From NCBI GenBank assembly GCA_015680905.1, contig CM027381.1, positions 17,275,501 to 17,339,500 of the forward strand: 64,000 nucleotides of DNA, in the 5' to 3' direction. Numbering within the stretch: position 1 is the first letter of the stretch; each line of letters starts with the position of its first letter. Origin of the DNA: Coptis chinensis (Eukaryota > Streptophyta > Magnoliopsida > Ranunculales > Ranunculaceae). Shown piece after piece: positions 35,031-46,672 of this stretch. Below the pieces are notes generated by a model, which was not told the DNA's origin, did not search any database, and saw only the letters and a program-made list of their open reading frames with translations. The position numbers and the translations under genes were made by a program.

Positions 35031-35310
35031 CTTTTGTGGAGAAGATGGAGCTTCCCTTTTATATGCGTAGATATGTCCCTTCCCTTTGTGGATGCGTCTG
35101 TTACGAAGTAAAGACCTGGAGATCGTTACAGAGTAAAGTCTCTCATTAATGATGTTGTTGACTAGCGTGTAGCGCGCATCAGTTATATTTCCTAGGTCGT
35201 CTAGATGACCTGACCTTAGGGCGTATTGCTTGTAGGTTGGGGTGCCGACTTGTGATTGGAATCTGGACACGTGGGCTACCACAAGTGGTTGAGAGTGGAG
35301 GATACTAACA
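34829..35310 (-). repeat. A1 5' LTR
   Basis: 482 bp, longer than its partner mainly because of a (GA)n expansion at about 34978-35028. Confidence 0.88.
34978..35028. repeat. (GA)n microsatellite in the LTR
   Basis: About 25 GA units. The other LTR of this element has only a few at the equivalent place, so the expansion post-dates insertion. Confidence 0.95.
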
Positions 35311-35541
35311 CAGATGCATCTAGAAAGGGAAGGGACAACTCTACGCCTATAAAGGGGAAGCTCCATCTTCTCCACAAGAGGAGGGGGGGGCTCAATCTTC
35401 GATCTCTAAGGAACTATGATTTGCTTGATTTGAGTCTAGCCAAAGACTCAATACGTAGGCAACTCTTCTCCAAAGGAAGAGTGCAACCACTTCTCCATCA
35501 AACCCGATCTCAGGTTGAAAGTATAATTCCATACCTAAACA
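35311..35541 (+). repeat. A2 5' LTR, right part
   Basis: Continues the LTR interrupted at 31339 and ends CCATACCTAAACA just before TTGGCGCC. Confidence 0.85.
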
Positions 35542-37845
35542 TTGGCGCCATATGTGGATCAAATTTCTTGGAAATTCAGTCTACTTCGAGGATAATTCTT
35601 TACACAAACTTTCATTTCCAAACCCATGAAGCGTTGGTGAAAAGTCATGGATGCTGCTGATGAAAATCGAAATTTCAAAGTTAACGACTACGATGTTGTT
35701 GATGAATATTGGAATTTTCTATCGCCAGACTCGATCTTCATAAATATGATGATAAGTTTCTCTAACTATCTCTTATTCAAAACTTCATATTTGAATTAAA
35801 GGCTAAAACACACATTTCAACTATTGGATTCATGCTATTTGGTATAAGATGAATTTTTCATTGTCTTGTTTAATCACATGAGCATATGGCCGATTACGTT
35901 ATTATTACCATCATCATTGATGAATGTGTATTTTAGATGCACCATTAGTCTACAGGACACCCCAGTTTCAATTCCATATAGCAGGTCGGTACATATCTCC
36001 AAGTCAACAAGTCACTTTGCAAAACTCCTGGCTGAGCCTCTCGTCAAAGATAGAGACCTGACTTTTATTTCAATGCATTGCACTTTAATTAGCTAAATAT
36101 TTTGCTTGACTTTTTAATTGAGTCACTCAAGTTGGGAAGTCTCTACCATTTAATTCTTACTTAGGAGGAAGCATACTAGGTCGTTCAAATTTTGAACTAA
36201 GGGCATCACGCCTTACTAATTTGTTGTCCTGCTACGACACAAACTCTAGTACTTGAGCAACCTGATCAACTACAGTCTGTACATGACGTTAAGTACAATC
36301 ATTTGATACCTATGCTGTAATAATTTATTTTATTCCATGCCATAAAACCATTGTACTTTACAATATCAGAAGAAGTTTTGTGGATCATTGGAAATATTCA
36401 AATTAAAAGTTGTTTGATATTAGCTATCTCTTTTTAATTATGACAAAGAGTTGCTTGATATTAGCCATCCCAATTTCAATTAATATTTATAACCAATGCA
36501 CGCTTATTACATTTAGTCCTTGCTTTGGCATAGGCTGACGAGCGTTACACTATGCTTTGTATTTCCAATTCCTAATATCAAGCATAAGACGTTAAAAACA
36601 ACATAATCCAGCATGCAGATGGATTATTATCTCCATTGATCATTTTACTGGATAAACGTCCACCTTAGTTACTATACCAAGTTGACGCCAAAGTGAGTAT
36701 TTCTGATCCAGTGGGCATGTAGGACTAAAATGGTTTTGGCGACTCAAGTGCAATAGTTCCAAAGATCTTTAGCGACTTGATTAGGCAAACAAACCAACAA
36801 TTTGAGCGAGCTCCGCTAAAAAGAGCGACCTCTGCTAGGTTGCGTACATATCGACCTCCAAATGTGCAAGGATTCGATTAAACTATCGACCTTGATAATA
36901 ATGTTAACTTCTATGTCTACAACTTGATCAATTGCAGGCCGATTACACTCTAAGTTGCGCCTCATCCATCTACACATTTCGAGCTATGACTCAGATGGTG
37001 TAATGGCTCCAAGTTTTAGTACCAGTGATATGCACTAATTTTTGTTGTATTAGTTCGATTTTTGGCCGGTCGTCCACATATTGACACCCCCTCCCCAACG
37101 TTCAAATGTTCAATTAAACTATCAACTTTGATGAACCAGCAACCCTGCCAGCTAATCTTGATCAAACTCTCACAGGGGCTACCATGCATGCCACCCATCC
37201 GAATTTAACTTGATCTATTGTAGGTCGGTTACACCTGAATCTGGGGCTCGCAACAGCCATATGCACAAGTACAATCCTGCTGTGATTTGAGCTCAAAGCT
37301 CCATTTATCTCCAAATTACCATTTCTTTTGTTCTAATTCCTTTGGGATATTAGTTCGATCTAATGCAGGTCAATCAAGCTCCAATGCAAACTGGGGGCTA
37401 GCCACAGCCATCTCCGGACTGGGGCTTATTATTGCCATCTAAACATATTTAAATATGTAATTATGTTCCATGCATCTCCAAAATTACTACTGTTAGTTCG
37501 TACTGACTCCTTGGTGTTAGCTCATTTTTGATAGGTCAGTAAAGCTCCAAAATTGGGGCTAGCTACAATCACGCTAATTTAAGGCTAACTATCAACCATA
37601 GTAACGCCCCCAAAAGCCTAGCTGCTAACCAACCAGCTCGAGGACCTGCTAAGGATCAAGTTTGATCTACAAACTACGATATCATATAGCAATCCAAGAC
37701 GCTTAAACGGAAATCAACCATAGTGACTCCCCCAAAAAGCTAGCTATCAACAATAATGCCTCCAAAAGGCGTATAAATCGACTTAACACCTATGCAAGGG
37801 TAAGTCCGATTCAACTGTAATTACCACTCAAAGGCTAATTATCAG

Positions 37846-38327
37846 TGTTTTGACCCCCACCTACGTGACAAACGTCTATTAGTAGGGGTCTCTATTTTAT
37901 TCGTTTAATCGACAGGGCTAACGCCCAATTTGCAATACCATAGATCAATGTACATGCCCATTAACTCATGTGTCTAAGGCTGAATCTTAGCCACATGACT
38001 TGCCACTAATGTACATTAATTTATGTCCATATTCATTCCTTATCAAAGAGATAATTATCAGTTGAGAGTTATATTCAATCACAATTACTTAAGCTACAAA
38101 AATACTTGAGCTACAAGGAGTTTCTACTATACCTATATAAATATCAAACTATTTTTCGTATAAAACTACGTTCTTGAGATTTGATCCCATCGATAATTTG
38201 GGTACGTAGGCAACCGCAAGGTACAATCTCATTATTCTCCCGATCACCATCACTTTTCTAACTACTTTTCTACGTTCTTCGTCTCTTTCATTACCACTTA
38301 GTGTTTTGATCATATTTGGTCAAAACA
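37846..38327 (+). repeat. Gypsy B 5' LTR
   Basis: Starts TGTTTTGACCCCCACC and ends GGTCAAAACA. TATATAAATATC near 38143 is a plausible TATA box for the element transcript. Confidence 0.9.
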
Positions 38328-38889
38328 TAATTGGTATCGTCTGCGTGGTTCTTATTCAAAACCGACGATCATGTTCTACAAAAGTTATGACGAATACTCG
38401 ACGAGCCTAAGTTCTCAATACACTTACTGATGATCATCGCGAATGGACGTTTATTTGGACTTAGTTCAACGAATTGCATGAAATTTTACATCTATCAGTA
38501 TTGTACAATATTCACATTATGATGTAAGGCATCCTGATTCTATTGCATACTTATCTGTGGAAAATCAAGTCGTCGCTGTCATGACAACACTAGATTAACC
38601 ACTTATGCTGTCAGATGATTCCAACGAGCTTGACACTGATAATGTCTCGGTATCTACCGATGACGATCATGCAGCTGATGATGCTCCGGAATTCCTGATA
38701 ACTAAAAACTCTATCACAGCGGCACAAGTCTCAATCATATCCTTTATTGTTTGGGTAGAACGAACGATTTACTAGGCCTCGAAGAAATTCATTCAAGACT
38801 ATGTGAACAACACTCCCGGGGGCGAAGTCTCGCTCACATAGCAATGACCCAATGGTATTGGTGACCATACATGCCAAAAGATGTTAAGC

Positions 38890-39310
38890 GTTTGTCCGAG
38901 AAGTGTGTCCCTTGTTAAAAACATGATATATAATATGGGTTAAACTTTCCGCGACAAAGCATCATCCAATCCATAAACCTTGGTCATTTGCGAAATGGGG
39001 CCTTGATATTGTTGGTTTATTTCCGTTAGCCTCTGACAGTGTTCGTTTCTTGCTCGTCGCAACAAATCATTTTACTAAGTGAGCGAAAGACCCGATCCAT
39101 GCTTTTAGACGTTAAAAGTTTCTTATGGCGTGACATTATTTGCTATTTTGGTATTCCAAAATCGTTGACTTCTTACAATGGCAAATAATATGTCGTCGAT
39201 GAAATTTGACAATTTTGTTTTGTCTTTACAATTAGTCACAATTTCTCGTCACCATACCATCTTTTATTCAATACACAAACTGAACGAAAAAACGGACAAC
39301 ACTCTGTTAG
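38890..39310 (+). pseudogene. Gypsy B integrase remnant
   Basis: In-frame motif PWSFAKWGLDIVGLFP, then FLLVATNHFTK and a stop (38975-39081), corresponds to the start of the Ty3/gypsy integrase catalytic core. Upstream LSEKCVPC recalls the zinc-binding arm. Downstream sequence to about 39310 is core-like but frame-broken, so the enzyme is inactive. Confidence 0.75.
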
Positions 39311-39353
39311 TTCCAATGGTATAATTATGTTTCCATCACAACCTTATTATCAC

Positions 39354-40665
39354 TACAAAAAAATCTAACGAAGTTATCACGTTTAGCTTCGTCAGTCTAA
39401 GTTTGAATGCTTTTACGCTCGCTTAGTTTGTTACTATCGTTACGACAAAATCTGACGAAGTTACCATGTTTAGCTTCGTCAGTCTAAGTTTGAACGCTTT
39501 TACTCTCGCTTAGTTCGTTACTAACGCTACGACAAAATCTGATGAAGTTACCACGTTTAGCTTCGTCAGTCTAAGTTTGAACGCTTTTATACTCGCTTAG
39601 TTCGTTATTATCACTACGAAAAAATCTGACGAAGTTACCACGTTTAGCTAGCTTCGTCATTCTAAGTTTGAACGCTTTTACGCTCATTTAGTTCGTTACT
39701 ATCGTTACGACAAAATCTGACAAAGTTACGGCGTTTAGCTTAGTCAGTCTAAGTCTATCGTTATGATAAAATCTGACGAAGTTACCGTTTTTACGCTCGC
39801 TTAGTTCGTTACTATCGCTACGACAAAATCTGACGAAGTTACCGCGTTTAGCTTCGTAAGTCTAAGTTTGAATGTTTTTACGCTCGCTTAGTTCGTTACT
39901 ATCACTATGACGAAATCTGACGAAGTTACGACGTTTAGCTTCGTCAGTCTAAATCTATCGCTACGACAAAATCTGACGAAGTTACCGCTTTTACGATCGC
40001 TTAGTTCGTTACTATCGCTACAACAAAATCTAACGAAGTTACTGCGTTTAGCTTCATCAGTCTAAGTTTGAACGCTTTTACACTCACTTAGTTCGTTACT
40101 ATCGCTATGACAAAATCAGACGAAGTTACGGCCTTTAGCTTCGTCAGTCTAAGTTTATCGCTACAACAAAATCTGACGAAGTTACCGCGTTTAGCTTCGT
40201 CAGTTTAAGTTTGAACGCTTTTACACTCACTTAGTTCGTTACTATCGCTACGACAAAATCTGACGAAGTTACCGCGTTTAACTTCGTCAGTCTAAGTTTG
40301 AATGCTTTTAAGTTCGCTTAGTTCGTTACTATCGCTACGACAAACTCTGACGAAGTTACCGCGTTTAGCTTCGTCAGTCTAAGTTTGAACACTTTTACGT
40401 TCACTTAGTTCGTTACTATCGCTACGACAAACTCTGACAAAGTTTCCACGTTTAGCTTCATCAATCTAAGTTTGAACGCTTTTACGCTCACTTAGTTCGT
40501 TACTATTGCTACAAAAAAATCTGACGAAGTTACCACATTTAGCTTCGTCAGTCTAAGTTTGAACGCTTTTACGCTCGCTTAGTTCGTTATTATCGTTACA
40601 ACAAAATCTGACGAAGTTACCGCGTTTAGCTTCGTCAGTCTAAGTTTGACCACTTTTAAGCTCGC
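39354..40665 (+). repeat. ~87-bp tandem array with an inverted repeat in each unit
   Basis: About 13 full units plus three short ones lacking the GTTTGAACGCTTTTAC part. Each unit carries CTGACGAAG, about 13 bases, then CTTCGTCAG, a perfect 9-bp inverted repeat. TTTAGTTCGTTACTATCG links successive units. Divergence is low to moderate. The array lies directly 3' of the integrase remnant inside gypsy B. Confidence 0.92.
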
Positions 40666-40679
40666 TTAGTCTAATTTTG

Positions 40680-41094
40680 CCCAGTTAAGTTAGCATTGGG
40701 GGCATTTTTCTCTATATGGGGGTGTCTCGTTCTATTCCATTTCAACTACATAAATCAACAACACTGTCAGTTTTCCGTAGGTACGTTCTTTGACACAACA
40801 ATAATATTCAATAGCAAATCTATACTCTATTTTTATTTTCATCAAAAAGAATTTTAGCTCTATGGTATTACATTCACACAATCACATAATCATTGGTTTA
40901 GAAATATCCAATGGTTCCTTACCAGTTTTCACTTATACAACTCGTACAAATCTTTGTAATTTATCTTTTCACATTCTAGTTCATCTCTCGTTTCTATCAA
41001 AGTCTTTGTCAATTGTCTTACGATCGCTCAATTAAATCTCCATTTTTTTCTTCAAAATCTGCATTCGCTTTGCTTAGCTCTTTCGGTTAAATAT
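40680..41094. other. Spacer between the two arrays
   Basis: AT-rich sequence inside gypsy B. No coding or repeat structure recognised. Confidence 0.4.
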
Positions 41095-41860
41095 TTTCCG
41101 ACAGTTTTATTATTTTCTACGCATTAAGCTGATCTTTGTGAGCGAACCTTTCCGATAGCTTCATTATTTTTTCTAAGGCATTCTGCCGATCTTTCTAAGA
41201 GAAATTTTTTGAGCGAAGATTTTTGACAGCTTCATTATTTTTTATGAGGCATTGAGCCGATCTTTCTTAACGAAACTTCTGTCTGCTTCTTTAATTCTTC
41301 TACGACATTAATTGACACATTTTTGTGTGAAGTTTTTCTCTGTCGACTCTTTGTGAATATATTTTGTTCGTAATACTGTCGTTTCTCCGTGTGAAAACTT
41401 TCTCCACCTTATTCATTTTTTTCTAAGGTATTTTGCCGATCTTTCTACGAGAAATTTTCCGACCGAAGATTTTTGACAACTTCATTATTTTTTCTACGGC
41501 ATTTGGCCGCTTTTTCTGAGCGAATTGAAACTTTCCGACAGCTTCCTTATTTTTTCTAAGGCATTAAGCCGAACTTTATAAGCAAAACTTTCCAAGTTAA
41601 ACTTTCCGAAAACTTTATTATTTTTTCTAAGGCATTAAGCCGATCTTTCTGAGTGAACTTTCCGAGTGAAACTTTCCGTCAGATTCATTATTTTTTCTAA
41701 GGCATTGGGCCGATATTTCTGAGAGACACTTTTTGTCGGTTTTTATGAGCAAAAATTTTCTCCAGCTTCTTTATTTCTTCTACGGCATTGCGGCGCAATC
41801 ACCTTGAGCAAAACCTTTCTTCAACTTCTTTATTTTTTTTAAGGCATTGAGATCTTTCCG
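41095..41860 (+). repeat. Degenerate ~65-75-bp tandem array
   Basis: About eleven copies of TTATTTTTTCTAAGGCATT followed by (A/G)(A/G)GCCGATCTTTCTGAG, with variable spacers containing AACTTTCCGA. It is older and more diverged than the preceding array. Confidence 0.8.
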
Positions 41861-42513
41861 TTCGAAACTTTTTTCGCGAACTTTTCGTACATATCTTTCG
41901 CTAGTCATACCACCATTTCAACCTGCGACCAAAATACAAACCTTTTCATCAGTCTTTCTCACTTAACCAAAATTTTAAAATAACTTGTAATAGATATTGA
42001 CATACTCGTTATATGCTATCAACGCGAATAATTCTTGAAGCTTCGAACTTCTATTAAATTTATGTCTACTTGCATCTTTATTCTTTTGTGCTTTATTCTG
42101 TATCTCATGTATAAACTCTAGTGCCACCCTTGAAGAAAATTTCTTGTTCATCCATGGTATACGACACACGTTCGGTGTTGTTTGTCTTCGCAAATAGCCA
42201 AACAGTGCAACCTACTTTCGGGTTGCCTTGCGTCTTCGCTTCGAAACTTCTCCATTTTCTTGATCTGTACTTATTAGTTTATATCTTTGCTTGTTTCAAT
42301 TTGGTTTCTTGATTTGTGTGCTATCTTGCGGTACTTCCACACTTTGTTTTAGTTTATTGGTCATTCTTTGCGGCTTGGAGGAGCATCACATGTCGATATC
42401 TGGTAAGAGCTTTGGTTCCTCCAACCTTACATTCCCATTCTTCATCTATTTTTTCTACCAAGTAAACATTCAGATTTAATATCAGTAAAGGAAAAAAGAA
42501 AATACAACCACAC
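41861..42513. other. Gypsy B interior left of the LINE
   Basis: AT-rich with short spurious open frames only. The last 12 bases before the LINE's poly(A) (42514-42525) are the LINE target duplication. Confidence 0.4.
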
Positions 42514-42560
42514 ACGATCGAATATTTTTTTTTCCGATAAGCAGTGCAATATATATAAAC

Positions 42561-45500
42561 TTATAGAAATAGAGGAACAAAGTCTGCATCCAGCATACAC
42601 TTCGGAAGATGTTGCATTTCTAATTGGTGGTTTGCCCACCCAGCTAGCTGATGAGCATCCCCATTGTAAATTCTACCTATCCAATGAAACTTACTGAATT
42701 CAAAACACTTAATCTGGTTCATAACAGACTTATATAAGGCTTCTAAAGCCCAAGAGCTTCCCTCATTACTAAATGCATTAACAACATTTGCACAGTCCCC
42801 TTCAAAAAGGTATCGATCCTTCCTCATATTGCTAGCCAGCAACACTGCCACCATCTCAGCCTCTTCAGGTCCTTGTGCCTTAAACTTCCTAGATGCTGCT
42901 CCCATAAGTTGACCTTCATCATCCCATGCAAGACATCCAGCTCCTATCCACCCTGTATATCCCTGTGGAATGATGCATCAAATCTTATTATAATATAATT
43001 AGGTGGTGTAATTGGGAATAAAGAGTCTTAATTATTGTTATTCAAGAGTTTGAAAGGAGTAGTTTGTAAGTCAGGATCACTGAAGGCTTGGATACACTGG
43101 TCTGTTGCCATGCTACACTTTCTGAGCAAACTTCCCCTATGAGCAATTCTGTGCTCAAACTTGATCCCATTTCTAGCCTCCCATATTCCTTGCAAGAGAA
43201 GGCAGCTGTATATCCCTGCTCTCCTTGTTGGTTCTGCACTGCTAGAGCACCAAGCCATCACTTGTTGCACCCAATCTCTTAGGGCATCCCCTTGTAAGCT
43301 TTGGATTCTCACACTTATCTTAAAGTCATACCAAGCTGTTCTAGTCCAGTTGCATTCAAAGAAGAGATGCTGGTATGACTCTAGAGTACTTTCACAGAAA
43401 GGGCAAGAAAAGTCTCCCACCATCCTCCTCTGGCTCAATAGCATACCCAAGGGTAAAACTTTCATATATAGCTTCTAAAGGAACAATTTTGTACTAGTAG
43501 GGAGTTGTGCTCTCCAGATGTGAGCCATCGTGTGCTGGTCATAGCTAGATGATTGCCCAACCCAACTTCCTCTGTATAGGTGCATGTATACAGACCTAAT
43601 AACCAGATCCCCTTTTTCGGTCCCATACCACTTCATCTGATCTTTTTGGGCTCCCTGTGGCCTAACCACCACCTCTTGTATCCTTTGGCTAAGAAAGGGG
43701 TGGAAAAGGCTATTTAACCTCCCAAGATCCCATCCATTACCATTAGCTAAGAATAGATCCTTAACCGTCATATCCTCAAGTAATGGGTCATCAATCCCCA
43801 TTTTCTTAAGAGTTATAGCGTAACCCATCCTTGCAAAGCCAAGGATCATTAAGAACAGATGTGGTGGTTCCACTGCCAAGCCTCCAAATGAGCCCACTAC
43901 TTATCTTAGCAAAGGTTTTATGGATTCCTTTCCAGAAATAAGAAGCAGTCACTGGGGTTTAGCAGTTTCTCCAATCCACTTTTTACCATAAATGCTGGCA
44001 AAGGTTTTAGTCCACAGGGATTCTAGATCTGTTGCAGCCTTCCATGGTAATTTGGCTAGCATTGCTATGTTCATGTCCCTAGCCCTTCTGAACCCCAGCC
44101 CCCCAAGGCTTTTGGGCTTGCATAAGTGTTCCCACCCAATGGTGTGGACACTGTTTGTTGTGTATGATCCATTCCAAAAGAAATCTTTACAAACTTTGTC
44201 AATTTTATCACAAATTGACACAGGCAGCAGATAAGTAGCCATGACATACAAGGGTGTTGCTTGAGCAACTGATTGGATCAAAGTTGCTCTCCCAGCCTGA
44301 GAGAGCACCTTAGTTTTCCACCCTTTGATCTTATTATTGACTCTCTCCACAAGATACTCAAAATCTTCAGTTTTTTCTGGAAAATCATAATAGGAACCCC
44401 AAGGTACTTATCCTTGGGTGCAGAAAGCTTCATCCCCCAGAATTTCTTATGTTTTATTTGACTTCTAAACTTTACATTCCTACTAAAGAAAATGTTGGAC
44501 TTCTCATCATTTATCTTTTGCTCAGAAGCCTTACAATACTCCTTTAGGATATCTTTCAAATGAATACTATCCTCAAGGTTAGCCTTGGTAAAGAGAATCA
44601 AGTCATCAACATAGAGCAAGTGTGTGATTGGGGGGGACCCCCTTCTGATTTTGATACAATGTACAACACCATTGCTCTCTGCTGTGGCTATCCTTCTAGA
44701 TAGGGCCTCTGTTACCAAGATGAACAGGTAAGGTGACAGGGGATCCCCTTGCCTGAGCCCCTTCTTAGATTTAAGCTTTGCCAAAGGAGATCCATTCAGG
44801 AGAACTTGAAAGGTTACAGTAGAGAGACATTGAAAGATCAAGTCTCTCCACTTCTGACTGAACCCAAGGTTCTCAAAAATAACATCCAAGAAAGACCATT
44901 CAACCCTATCATAGGCCTTAGCCATGTCCATCTTGAGGGCCATCTAACCAACAATCTTGGTTTTCATGTGTTTCTTGTTATGAAACACTTCACATGCCAA
45001 CCCAATATTATCACCTATAATCCTGCCTTTGATGAAAGCCCCTTGGAAGGGGGAAACAATTTTATTAATGTGGCATTTAAGCCTATTAGCCAGCAACTTA
45101 GCTATGATCTTGTAGCTAAAGTTGCATAAATTAATAGGTCTAAACTTGGTCATGTGATCAGGGTTGGATATCTTAGGTATCAGGGCAATGTAGGTCTCAT
45201 TAAAGGTAGGATTCAACCTCCCCTTACAGAAAAGGTCTCTCACAAAGGTAGAGATACTATGTCCAATAATATCCCAACACTCCTGGTAGAACACCCCCTG
45301 GAAACCATCAGGCCTAGGAGCCTTCAACTTCCCCATCTTCCTTACCACTTGCCAGATGTCCTCTTGACTAGGGATGGGAGTCAACATCTCATTTTTTTCT
45401 CTCAGTGATACAAGGCTGAAAAAGATTAAGAAAATTGGGATTTGGCTCAGGGTTATCAGAGGAAAAGACATCTGTGAAGTAGCTATTAATGGCTTTCCCC

Positions 45501-46672
45501 ATTTCAGCCTTTCCCTCCTTCCAATTTCCATCATCATCCTTTATTTTCTCAATCTTATTCTTCCTTCTTTTATAGATGGTAGAGAGATGAAAAAACTTGG
45601 TATTCCTCCCCCCTTTCTTGATCCATTGGTTGGTAGATTTCTGTTTCTAGAAATTCTCCTCTTTAGTGTACCAATCAAGAAGGGTGGATTTGAGCTCTCT
45701 AGCCCTATTATGATTACTGGCATTATATGGTTTCATCAGCACCTTAGCAAGCTTTTTTTGGGTTATCTTTATGTTATGAAAGATATTTCCAAAAACATGC
45801 TTGTTCCAACCAGTTAAGTTATCTTTGGTGGCATTCATCTTGGCAATAACATTACAGTCAGGTAAATGTTTCACCACAGAGTTCCAAGCATTATCAATGT
45901 AGGGCTTGCAAGATTCATCCTTTAGCCACATATCAAAAAAACAAAAAGGTCTGGGGGCATGGGCTTCCTTTTTATTCATGACAATGTGGAAGGACAAATG
46001 GTCAGATGAAGCATTAACAGAAGTGGTGACACATGCTTGTGGGAACTTAGCCAACCACTAAGGAGTGGCTAAGGCTCTATCCAGCCTTTCAAGCACATGG
46101 TCACCTGGTCTCCTATTATTGTTCCAGGTGAACTTTAGCCCTCTAAACCCTAAGTCCACCAAACCAAGGTCATTAATCAAACAATTAAAGTCCTCCATAT
46201 ACTTATTTAGCTTACTCCTACCCCCAACCTTCTCATCCAGAGATGATATGACATTAAAATCCCCAAACAGACACCAAGGTCCAGGGACTAAAAGGGCTAC
46301 ATCCATCAACTCCTTCCACACCCTTTTCCTTTTACAGGGAACAGGGTCTCCATATATAAAAGAAAAATACCATATACCATCACTATTATAATTCGTAAAT
46401 TTACCTGTTACTTGGTTTTTTGTAGCCCCAAGAATCTCTAGCTGCACTCCTTCCTTCCAGAGCACTGCTAAACCTCCACTGAGCCCTTTAGCTGGCACAG
46501 GGAAGCATCCCTCAAACTTAATCACCTTTCTAACTTCCTCTATTTTCCTCCTGTCCACTTTTGTTTCAAATAAACAGATCACATCTAACTCCAACACCCC
46601 AATTTGATTCTTTAGATGTTGAATCGCCGTGGTAGAACCAAGACCCCGGCAATTCCAAGCGTAGATCGTCAT
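42561..46672 (-). pseudogene. LINE C ORF2 (endonuclease-reverse transcriptase-RNase H), broken
   Basis: The APE-type endonuclease starts at 46672 (MTIYAWNCRGLGS). It keeps the catalytic-type motifs LFETK, FGDFN and SDHLSFH, but a nonsense codon lies at about 46058. Reverse transcriptase blocks follow: APRPDGFQGVFYQECW, FRPINLCN, MDMAKAYDRVEWSFL, KGLRQGDPLSPYLFIL and YVDDL, the catalytic Asp pair. Next come the zf-RVT knuckle (FSCPFCESTLESYQHLFFEC, 43400 region) and an RNase H-like tail ending at 42561. Frames change at about 45540, 44944, 44280, 43900, 43470 and 42910, so it is inactive. Confidence 0.93.

Larger units (their letters stand above)
31340..35310 (-). mobile_element. LTR element A, copy A1 (minus), complete, inserted in A2's LTR
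   Basis: LTRs at 31340-31765 and 34829-35310 have the same orientation and enclose 3063 bp without coding frames. Read on the minus strand, the element starts TGTTAGTATCC and ends CCTAAA(C/T)A. TTGGCATCATCTGTGG, a primer-site variant, follows the 5' LTR. AAAGAAAGAGGG precedes the 3' LTR. Flanks are TAGAC (31335-31339) and CAGAT (35311-35315). An uninterrupted LTR has CAGAC at this place, so these are a decayed 5-bp target duplication. Confidence 0.85.

Noticed and set aside
34968..35375. 135-codon minus-strand open frame with a Leu/Ser run
   Set aside because: It is a translation of the (GA)n tract and LTR sequence.
39354..40665. Regular direct repeats resembling a CRISPR array
   Set aside because: Units are contiguous tandem copies with no unique spacers, in a plant retroelement and with no cas genes.
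41975..42479. Several 60-70-codon open frames on both strands
   Set aside because: They lie in AT-rich gypsy B interior with no motif, promoter or splice context.
43028..46391. Many plus-strand open frames of 60-150 codons
   Set aside because: They are antisense shadows of the LINE ORF2 coding strand.
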